Part shown: positions 12,301 to 18,951 of the stretch, piece after piece
How positions within the stretch are numbered: the first letter of the stretch is position 1
How the letters are laid out: each line of letters opens with the position of its first letter
Origin: Pleurotus djamor
Lineage: Eukaryota; Basidiomycota; Agaricomycetes; Agaricales; Pleurotaceae
DNA: 64,000 nt
Reading direction: 5' to 3'
Assembly (NCBI GenBank): GCA_029747585.1
Contig: JAPEVF010000199.1
Span: 1 to 64,000, forward strand
Translations under genes and position numbers: made by a program
The notes under the pieces: generated by a model
Told to the model about the DNA's origin: nothing
The model's input: only the letters and a program-made list of their open reading frames with translations
Databases searched by the model: none

Positions 12301-13705
12301 CACGGCTAAACACGTCGCCGAGCTAATATTCTCCGAGATATACAAGTTACATGGCCTCCCGCAGGCTATTGTTAGCGACCGCGATGTGCTATTCACTAGC
12401 AGGTTCTGGCAACACCTGCACGAACTTATTGGTACTAAGCTTCGTATGTCCAGTGCGTATCACCCTCAGTCTGATGGTTCAACTGAACGGGCTAACCGAA
12501 CCATAACGCAGATGATTCGGCAATGTATCAGCCCCGACCAAAAGGACTGGGTCGCCAAGCTCCCCGCGATTGAGTTTGCAATTAACTCGTCGCGTTCTGA
12601 CAGCACCGGCTACGCGCCGTTTTTCCTGAACTACGGACGGCTCCCGAGGTCCATGATTTGGACAAACCCTACGCCCACCGANTTCCCTGCTGTTAGGGTC
12701 TTNGCGCAGAAAATCAANCACGCCATNATGGCTGCNCACGATGCCGTCCTCTCGTCTCGAGTCAANCACGTCCGCGANGCTAANAAGCATCGACGNGAAG
12801 CACCATTCGCTAAGGACGACCTGGTTTACCTTTCGACTGAGAACATCAAGTTCCCGAAAGGTCTGGCTCGAAAATTCCTGCCAAAGTTCATTGGACCCTA
12901 CAAGATCCTGACCGATTTCGGCAATAACACATATCAGCTTGCCTTATCATCTCAACTCAAACGTCGCGGGGTTCATGATAACTTTCATGCCTCATTACTC
13001 AGNATTCACATCCCTAACGACGATCGAAGGTTTCCCGGACGCCTGGACACTCANATATTTGACTTCGAGGATTCGGAGCCTGAGTGGGCTGTCCANGANA
13101 TCAAGTCNCACTCNGGAATGGGCAAAGACTCCATCTTNGANGTAAGNTGGAAGTCTGGCGANATTACNTGGCTNCCNTACCANGAAGTAGCTAACNTGGA
13201 TGCNNTNCAGGACTACTTGGAGGTTCTCGACATCGAGAACATTGATTCTNTGCCAAGGGGCTCAGGGTCCCCTCCTGACGACCCCCAAATTCATGTGAGC
13301 TCAATCGGTATGGCATCCGATATGCTTTNTGATGCTGAAACNAAGTCTAAAGNNAAAACTTTGNCANGANNCCNCNTTNTGGNNNCGAAAACACGNCGCT
13401 TCGTAAACACGGGATGNNNNTNTTCGCTCGATATGGCAAACGNCNGACNTCGAGGTNNAAAAGCTATAAGTACNNNAGNTNTNNCTNCCCTCGAANCTCA
13501 NCAAAGCGAANNTTCNCCNCNTCGNTACATGTCCTCNCGCTCCAACTCTACNCCCAATGTCCACCTCTGTCTCCACTTNGAACAAGGACCCCGAGCTCCC
13601 NCCTATCGCAGCGGTAGTGGAACCTCCCCCGGAGGATTCTCNGTCCACCTCAACTTCCGAGTTGACCAAGGAAGTGGACCAGCTCGTGCTGGAGGTATGT
13701 CATGA
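6386..13705 (+). CDS. Gag-Pol polyprotein of the Ty3/gypsy retrotransposon
   Basis: A single frame without a gag/pol shift. Gag: acidic N-terminus, coiled-coil near residues 230-260, retrotrans_gag-like helical region about 300-470, then a CCHC zinc knuckle (CFKCKAQGHEARDC, about 599-612). Protease: DSGS at about 1037. Reverse transcriptase: YLDD near 1351-1354; the usual FGLTNAPATF segment is replaced by QGDCNGPATY, a variant I associate with a basidiomycete lineage. RNase H: aspartate in LITDGCC near 1505, continuing to GTENVLSDALSR. Integrase: HHCC zinc region around 1860-1910, then catalytic D1934, D1998, E2034 with the classical 35-residue D-E spacing. A degraded chromodomain-like block follows at about 2228-2280. 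Codons beyond roughly 13250 are n-rich and probably not real Pol. All catalytic residues appear present, so it may be competent apart from sequencing gaps. Confidence 0.95.
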   Translation: MSSSKQRYSLRNKPLARQPSSPLSSVNTNTHTPVPPMASEERDDHRASELPGAFNGPDDELPDEGNDAEPNELDGSVPAPDPRETTVDTLSNEQLNAIDLAHQNLSPEQRELLTRRQENLNPGTRASTETSRGEGPSNRVDKGKGVDPREHAGYPQFDENAEADDEGFDSEWEEADPRVQAKILAECKKLWLEEKRKKKAAVLTSAPNAPNPPRAPEAPRAPEPPSNDILSRILSKLDNLEKDNETLRAELKATTEASKARTPNSAERMKPSAQIPADSALGKLLESIPRILPPWDYRDDEGPKKSILKPLTPTEYSGSDDVTIVYRFISECVAYLEEGRVKTTARIRRVGSLLKGKAFNWYVREIADRAGEMDILEFFKLLIDAHFPTDLMEATRVEIDRSYQGEKTVREYSTGLKQKFETLGTVSDIEQVARLWRGFKPYINGELYQNNLSPNSSTWDEVVQTAEKIELIENAKAGKYSRRRPDKPSSTPGSSTNNQRSHNNNDRTHQNQSRSNLFKSSSKGHDKGGSGGQGSSQFKKPFEKTTYSSNNSNRASSSSSSNAKPSFNRNDKGGNKPPTSNYRQLSPKELDEARKNGLCFKCKAQGHEARDCPDANRVKGSGSRPPGLPSHSLGIDFERHEELAELREPLQDLAFCASMSFGDELESVFEYPEPSASDEEVLEDLEDEYADLPDLLSVSDSSEERDPEPEKGAEFNAPSGSTSGLTIRELIEQQEVPENWSRPIRMLDFRRTALENLMNWIGDAREFPGDEKYYMGRAAANTRFLFWDEGDSYLLIDRKQDDREFHVPIEIVKSEEFNLPYLYALELCREHGREEAWANTYKAYQPKDLEAEALRLQLSDGGPYLGDDFSREWDEPEDRFLVTASATEPGMLVVDDLYRRFTCKLPREWVRRFHFRPIAWYNRTIQKAFWKLYVQTEEAEQEAIDEVEEICEGLAAYPDLLLHFAASITSSQFAQCTFRDLGKEVEVIEVNGQQVQRGTYPTLQRNSSAAKDASRAVPKPIVVNVKINGHPVRALIDSGSLGDFISTSIVDQLGLKTAELSTPLVLQMAVQGSRSKITRGCRVDMEYQSIKEERYFDVANIANYDIILGTPFLYQHEVTLGVNPARVVIGSNESKPLKGPEVSKIASRSAQIVEDNLERAREHLRVYADDICKKAEDTPLPPLRAINHEIPLIDVDKKYPWRPARCPDALREQWDARWRAYTKSGRWVVSSAKNTVPVMCIYKPGTDILRSVVDTRDRNQNTYKMASPLPDIQMMLRRMIIFAYWSSMDGCEAYDHIRVILEHVERTAMTTPSGTAVSNVLQQGDCNGPATYQALMNYLFAEYIGVFMYVYLDDIIIFSATLEEHIKHCKIVIDILRREKLYLSQKKLKFLVNELNILGHVIDHDGIRMDPHKVDSVVNWKTPTNRDLLRGFLGAVGYLADNVEGIRIPMGILSNLTGDSVVFRWEFSHQRAFQQIKEKLQTWRDHRRKPLSYAKDAPPIWLITDGCCTGISGVVAQGDDWKTAKIAAFYSAKLNSAQQNYPVHEIEMLAGVESMLRNRDILQGAKFTWLTDHKGLIHLLNQKNLSGRQARWLEKISEFDYTPVYIPGTENVLSDALSRMYSNEPKDVVRAASEYTYFDVVEGKSDDHVLVSASISPVLVGLEAMMASKPRRKAVKASEVAEDRVESSAEFAARMRGKRFVLHGPGERKEGGSTEKASSSTSKATRGTDNSSNDKEKIMIRIPARKVRALEQAPVSDRVNTDTDQTDPGTTDPEEDNGPPTVSLPPSLLDAASALNNGIDYQKELKSRYSEDPTFRDIVAKPKEYRNFEVQDDLLYLKQNGKSLLCIPKVLINGRNAREIIISEAHSILAHLGYTKTLAYLREHVWWKEMVSDTQVYCDTCMTCKRSKPNNQRQYGLLHPLAVATRPWEAIGIDFVGPLPESKNRDASFTSLTVVIDLLTAMVRLIPSRSNYTAKHVAELIFSEIYKLHGLPQAIVSDRDVLFTSRFWQHLHELIGTKLRMSSAYHPQSDGSTERANRTITQMIRQCISPDQKDWVAKLPAIEFAINSSRSDSTGYAPFFLNYGRLPRSMIWTNPTPTXFPAVRVXAQKIXHAXMAXHDAVLSSRVXHVRXAXKHRXEAPFAKDDLVYLSTENIKFPKGLARKFLPKFIGPYKILTDFGNNTYQLALSSQLKRRGVHDNFHASLLXIHIPNDDRRFPGRLDTXIFDFEDSEPEWAVXXIKXHXGMGKDSIXXVXWKSGXIXWXXYXEVANXDXXQDYLEVLDIENIDSXPRGSGSPPDDPQIHVSSIGMASDMLXDAEXKSKXKTLXXXXXXXXKTXRFVNTGXXXSLDMANXXXRGXKAISXXXXXXLEXXQSEXXXXXYMSXRSNSXPNVHLCLHXEQGPRAPXYRSGSGTSPGGFXVHLNFRVDQGSGPARAGGMS

Positions 13706-14972
13706 TGTNTCGNGTNNNNGACCNTTGNGTTGACTNGGCCTTGCAGGACTTAGGGACCCTCCCCGATACACCCCTCGAGGCAACGCTCCCCGCGGAAACG
13801 CTCCCCGCGGNAACCCCTTCCGTCCCCGCAACCAGCGAAGATATGGACGTCGACCTGCCCCAGCCCCCGTCCCAGACTTCTTATACTATTGAACATCTGG
13901 GACTCGAGATCGACATCACCCCCTTCCTTCTCCCANTACGACATCCCCCAAAAACGGCTTGACGAGTGGAAACTCGATCGACAGCCTAGTATTCCCTCTG
14001 CGTTCGGTGACATCGACGTCTCCGACACACAGCCCTGGATCGTCTCCTTCCTCGACCACGACGAACTCAACATCGTGCATATGACGACTGAAAACTTATG
14101 GCGCTCGCTCCACATTGATCGACACCTCCGAAACGCTGGCCATCTCGATTTCTACATCGACCGCAAGATGTACGACCAGCGCTACGATGAGTTCGCCATC
14201 GCGTGGAACCATCTCAACCGAATGGACACCAACTCTCTCCTCTGCTCCATCACCCCTGAAGGCAGAGTCATCCGCCCTGGTCCTTACGGCCCTGGACCTA
14301 CTGCTTTTGGTCTCGTCGATCGCAACGACGTTTACGCGTCGATTGATGACCAAGACGCTGCCTGGCGTAATGGTGGTCGCATCCGGAAGAAGCCCAATGG
14401 GTACAAGGAACTTCCCCCCCACCATCACTCCCGACACACTCGCTATCCCTCCTAAGGCTCGACCGGACCCTGGAAAGTTCGTCCCAGCCACCAAGAAGAA
14501 ACATAACCACCCCAAAAAGAAGCATGAGCTTCCTCCTCGCCCTCAAGGCGATAAACCTCCCCCTCCCCCTCGTCACGACAATTCGGCTCTTGCTCCCATG
14601 GCTCCCGCATCATACTCTGCTCCCACCATGGCGCTGCCCTTTCCTATGCTCCCCAATCCCGGCCCCGGCATGACTATTGGAGACTCTGTCATGATGGCCT
14701 CCATGCAGCAATTCATCCTGCAGCTCACTTCTGGTCGCGGCGTCGTCGACTTAAACCGTCCGGCCAACGAATATACTGCTACTACTCAAGCTGAAGCTCC
14801 CCCTCCATCCTCCCGAGCTCCCTCTCCCACCAAACGCGATCGAAAGGATGGACGTGCTATCCCCTATTGCAAACACCACGAAAAAGGCAATGCCCCTAAG
14901 CACTCCCACCACCGCAAGGGGCCTCGCGCTTCTTCCTCCAAAAAGTCCGGCTCCATGAACGTGGACGCTTAA
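13557..14972 (+). CDS. Third ORF of the retrotransposon, downstream of pol, apparently spliced; unknown function
   Basis: An ATG at 13557 opens a frame (MSTSVST...) that overlaps the n-rich end of the Pol frame in another phase. A well-formed intron, 13693-13746 (GTATGT donor, TTGCAG acceptor), joins VDQLVLE to DLGTLPD. The frame then changes near the n at 13936 and again at a run of eight C's near 14414, to end ...KSGSMNVDA at 14972. The product would be roughly 450 residues: an acidic Pro-rich start, a folded-looking middle (FLDHDELNIVHMTTENLW, IDRKMYDQRYDEFAIAWNHL), then a basic KKKHNHPKKKHE stretch, a Pro-rich part and a His/Lys-rich tail with CKHH. No membrane segment is visible, so it is not an obvious envelope protein. 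The two frame changes may be base-calling errors beside low-quality sequence. Confidence 0.55.
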
Positions 14973-14983
14973 CTCTTTCTTTT

Positions 14984-15011
14984 CGAGTAGGATCTACTCG
15001 AGGAGGGCGTA
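14984..15011 (+). promoter_or_regulatory. Palindrome plus polypurine tract before the 3' LTR
   Basis: CGAGTAGGATCTACTCG forms an inverted repeat (6-bp arms) directly followed by AGGAGGG, which fits the polypurine primer used for plus-strand DNA synthesis. Role inferred from position. Confidence 0.6.
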
Positions 15012-15498
15012 TGTGGCGAACATACCTTAGCGCTCGCCCAGCGCCCATTACTTAATCCACCCAAAAGGAGGTCTTCTCCTCCACTGTGTTTCCTCGACCC
15101 TCTTACTCTGGCCCCGGCTCTTACTTCCCCGTATTCACCTTCTGATAATTCCTACATATGTTCACCACAATCATAGTAGTAGCTACCTTCCTTTTACCTA
15201 CCTTTCCCCATGCCCATAGTCCATATAAGTATATGCCCCCTATGCCCCTTTGTCTCGACTCCTCTCGACCAAGTCCCTCCTTATGGCCCCATTTACATAT
15301 GCCCTTCCCTCTTTACTCGTACCTACTCGTCTCTACTCGTCCCCGTAGGTATTTAAGACAGCCTGTATAGTCCTAGTCGAGGCAGAGTCCTCTGAAATAA
15401 CGGTTTACAACTGTCATCGAAGAACTGACTCTAAGTTTTCTTATCTCTCATCTAATCTCATCTCGTGTCGCGCGCTTGATTAGTCAGCTAACGCGACA
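15012..15498 (+). repeat. 3' LTR of the Ty3/gypsy element
   Basis: 487 bp, TG...CA ends, three differences from the 5' LTR. The base after it (15499) is already inside a foreign reading frame. Confidence 0.95.
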
Positions 15499-16012
15499 CT
15501 GCATCGCACCGTCCGATGGCTTGATTGGAGCAGGAAGAGCGAGAAATTTGTAGCCGTGTGGACAATGTCTCCGCCTGAGCTCGACGAAGCCATGGAATGG
15601 TATGCCTTTATCCGTAGCCGCTTGTACATACAATCTAATCACCTCTGTCTCCCACAGCGCTCGTCTCTGGGGCATCCCCCGTGAGATCGCAGCTTCCACC
15701 TACAATACATTCGGACCTTCCTTGAGGCTTATCCGCAGAGTCACGACACCGCAACGTTATAACCAAGAACTCAAGTCTCTGACAGATTCCGTCAACAAGA
15801 TCGTGAACACATCACTCGGTACTGTCGAGCGAATCTTGAAGAACTCGGATCACAACGCCTCTGCTGCCGACTTGAGGCTAGCACAACAGATTTTCCTGAT
15901 TACCCCCGCGGAGGAGAGGCACTCGGAACTCTTGCGCATCATGAATCCATTCATCTCGGACCTTGTTATCAAGAAACTCGATACCCTTGAAGATCAAAGT
16001 CGCGAGACTTAA
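15499..16012 (+). pseudogene. Headless fragment of a Crinkler/RHS-like protein gene
   Basis: Coding similarity begins at the first base after the LTR (LHRTVRWLDWSRKSEKF), passes an intron at 15600-15657, and continues as CARLWGIPREIAASTYNTFG up to a stop at 16010-16012. The W-G-I-P-R and VWTMSPPELDEAM signatures are those of the C-terminal half of basidiomycete Crinkler-/retrotransposon-hot-spot-like proteins, which I recognise as a family but whose function is unsettled. The N-terminal domains and start codon are missing, and the C-terminus looks eroded. It lies on the opposite strand from, and is unrelated to, the BSP gene on the left of the element, so the retrotransposon did not simply insert into one gene. 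Confidence 0.6.
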
Positions 16013-16135
16013 ATATCCAACAAACTGCTCGTTTTCCAAGTCGCTCTTGCTCATTAAGCCGAGTTCTCTGGAGCGAATTTCAAGCGTCGCTACACTACAG
16101 CAAGTATTGAATTTATTGCGGGTGCCTCTAACCCA

Positions 16136-16212
16136 CTGGCTAAGAACTCGGCCGACGGCGATGGTGTGGTCGTTCAGGCGCGTCGCATTTCATATGCAGA
16201 TTTTGCACTTCA
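16136..16212 (+). pseudogene. Fragment of a GST gene (relic of the 43.5-kb GST or a paralogue)
   Basis: This stretch matches 44149-44222 of the intact GST gene below at most positions, including CTAAGAACTCG, GACGGCGATGGTGTGGTCG and TTTCATATGCAGA. No matching sequence was seen on either side, and the surrounding frame is not open, so it is a small duplicated relic. Confidence 0.7.
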
Positions 16213-16446
16213 TCATTATCCTGTCGTGTTTGATATCTGATTACAGAGAGCTGTAGGGAGTAGCTAAACACTAAAGCGCAGGGCGTGATAAAATAGAGTG
16301 TTCTTGTACAACTGGGACAGAAATCCCGTGTGCATCGGACGAAGAGTGAATAGGCTGAACAGGGATGAAGCTGTCGACCGTTCCCTGGGAAAACGTTCTC
16401 AGGTATTGAGTACCATGGAAGTGGTCAAAACAGAAAAGAGACCGAC

Positions 16447-18529
16447 CTATGCCACATCGGCAAGGAACTCTTCGAGATTGTCAAAATGCAGGTCGGCGCC
16501 AGGGAACTCGGCTTCGACAAGCTCCCAAACCCACTCGAAAAGAGTTCCGTAGGTGATATCAGGTGATTCGGATGTTGAACTGTTGGTACTGGCTGTGAGC
16601 AGGGCCACAAACTCGCCCTTGGTAGTGACAATGATTGACCCCGAATCGCCCCGTGCGGAGAAGGAGTCCGATTCCCGTTCGTGTGAGAGGATGGGAACCT
16701 CGAGTGACTCTTGGGTGACATTGCCAACGGGGAAGTACCGCCTGACGAACGACTTGAATCCTGTGAGAGTTCCGATGGTAGTGTCGGTGGCGAAGCCACG
16801 CTTGATGACACGGCGAACGAGATGATCTTGGAGGTCCCGGCTCCCAGTGTTGCTGAGTTGGTCTGCGGTCATCATGCCTTGGAAAGGAAGGAGCCCGTCA
16901 TAGGGGTATTTCCATCCAGACAGCTTGTCGTTCCACCCGTTCATCAGCAAATTGAGCTGCAACATGGACAGCTCGGGACCTACACAAGAGAGGGCGTGTA
17001 AAAATGGGTGTGCGGGAGGACAGCCGAGCGAAAAAAGAGTGACAAGCCACGCACCCATGCTCAAGACGTTCCCTTTCAAATATTTGAACTTCTCCTTGTA
17101 GAGCTCTATAACACATAGATCCCGCGTGTACCCATGGGGAGCGACATTGCCGTCTACGGAGGGCGCCCAGCGGACGAAGCCAATAATCCGATCACTGGGC
17201 TCACTCCAGTTTTTCTTGATCTCGACGAAGAACTTCTTTAAAGCCTTGAGCTTTCCCTGTGCCTTGAGCAGCTCGGTTTCGTACAAAACCAACATCTTCT
17301 TTGACGTGGCGGCATTGATCCCATTTAGCATGCGGCTCTGGTGCGTTGTGATTGATCTCTCGAGATTTGTGACTTCTCCAATGAGCGTGCTGATATGGAC
17401 CTGGATAGAGGCCAGGTAGCTTCTGAACGCGGGGTCGCTCATGACCATGACCTCCCTCTTGGGCACGGAATCTAGGTATCCGAGAAACGGAATCAGTATT
17501 TGTGTTCTCAAAGCCACAAATTCAGAGCGTACCATGGTAGCGATATTCCTCATTGTCGCCATTGGCCGCGAAGACGTTGTGACGAACGGTAATAGCGTAG
17601 AGCTTGTCACCGACATGGAAATAGGGGCCTAGAGTACCCTCAATGGTGGTATTGAGACTGGCGATGGGAATACTGAGGGCAACGGAGACATTATCGATGA
17701 TATCTTCAAGCGGGGAACGGAACTCCGCAGGGGGGAAAAGAACTGGGCCAGGAGAAGACATCTGCATGTAGACTGACTCGCGGTAGGCAACGTCAATGTT
17801 TTGAATGTGAAGGGACTCGAGGAGTGCGAGAATGTCCTTGGCGGATTCGTGGGCGACGGCGCCCGAGAGTGTGTTTGGTACGACACCGATCCAGATAGTC
17901 GGATTGGTGTAGTGNCGAGTCCCGTTCTCAATGAGTTTGACACTGGCAGGTGGCATATCGTCGTAGGATTCGTAGCTCAACTCCTGTCCCTCAGCTTCCA
18001 CCTCGTCCTCTTGTTCATCCTCGATNTCCTGAGGTTCGTTATGAACAAGCCAAGTGAATCGAACAAAATCGACGGATGTGGTTTTAATTTTGCGCTTGTT
18101 AAGTAACACGACAACCTAAGAGAACAGAAAGTGAGCGTAGGGGTAAAAAAGCCGTTGAGTTACTGGAAGGAAAACACTCACCTCATTGCGAATCGCATCC
18201 CATGTNGCATTTTCACCGAAGTCGTNGNTATCTGGTACGGGAATAATTCTCATGAGACGCGCGTATGCCTCAGGGCCANAAGGTTCCTCGTATACATCTT
18301 CAGAGGTCCTATAAATTAGCTTAGGTCCACGNCACTTGGGACCTACGCCGGCATAGTATAGGTTTGCTTCATCCTCAGGAACGTCGTAGGGGCTATTGAC
18401 TTTGACAGTGGACCAGATACTTCCACCAAACCTGCTGTTCTGGNATGNANTCATGGGAATTCCTGTTCTCTGACATTCACGGTCAAACTCGGNGGTCCAG
18501 ACGTACTCGTNGAGAGATGGAGTCGGCAT
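16447..18529 (-). CDS. Chymotrypsin/trypsin-fold family protein with a helical insertion
   Basis: Belongs to a lineage-specific family common in Agaricomycetes. The spliced protein (introns about 18115-18180, 17476-17535 and 17000-17056) has all three elements expected of a serine-protease triad: His in AITVRHNVF (codon 17579-17581), Asp in YTRDLCVIEL (codon 17119-17121) and Ser in ARGDSGSIIV (codon 16642-16644). Between His and Asp lies a block of about 90 residues rich in Leu, Lys and Glu that looks like a helical hairpin. An N-terminal domain (EYVW..., GGSIWSTVKVNSPYDVPEDE) is shared with family members. There is no signal peptide in the readable part, so a cytosolic role is likely. The ATG at 18529 is tentative because the frame is open into the N gap upstream. 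Proteolysis is inferred, not shown. Confidence 0.75.
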
Positions 18530-18585
18530 CACTTTTGTCGACAAGGACAGGAGCCTGAAGCATATTTCAAGGTTCAACGNCGNNC

Positions 18586-18795
18586 NNNNNNNNNNNNNNN
18601 NNNNNNNNNNNNNNNNNNNNNNNNNNNNNNNNNNNNNNNNNNNNNNNNNNNNNNNNNNNNNNNNNNNNNNNNNNNNNNNNNNNNNNNNNNNNNNNNNNNN
18701 NNNNNNNNNNNNNNNNNNNNNNNNNNNNNNNNNNNNNNNNNNNNNNNNNNNNNNNNNNNNNNNNNNNNNNNNNNNNNNNNNNNNNNNNNNNNNNN
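18586..18795. other. Assembly gap (about 210 N)
   Basis: Unsequenced bases between two divergent genes. They hide the 5' end of the trypsin-fold gene and probably both promoters. Confidence 0.98.
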
Positions 18796-18951
18796 TNTTG
18801 NCNTNCNTNNNTCCCNNGTCAATCCATGAGGAGAAGGNNATCACGATGCNTAAGGTTTGACTTCTCGAACTCGTGGGCNCAGTNGCCTTATAAAAGNTTG
18901 GTCCAACTNAAGCTCAGNNNNTGTCCTGTCTNGTACTTATCTCCCATCAAG

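Larger units (their letters stand above)
5662..15498 (+). mobile_element. Full-length Ty3/gypsy LTR retrotransposon with integrase C-terminal chromodomain-like region
   Basis: Two direct 487-bp repeats (5662-6148 and 15012-15498) begin TGTGGCG and end GCGACA, enclosing a 2439-codon gag-pol frame and a third downstream reading region. Domain order gag, protease, RT, RNase H, integrase, chromodomain-like is that of Ty3/gypsy chromoviruses. The two LTRs differ at only three positions by direct comparison (near 5848, 5900 and 6055), so the insertion is young. No tRNA-type primer-binding site (TGG...) is visible just after the 5' LTR. A purine tract AGGAGGG precedes the 3' LTR. The 5-bp flanks are CTAAA on the left and CTGCA on the right, so there is no target-site duplication, and the flanking genes do not match. 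Confidence 0.95.

Noticed and set aside
13250..13705. Genuine C-terminal extension of Pol
   Set aside because: The sequence is n-rich, and the overlapping ATG frame from 13557 with its intron is better supported.
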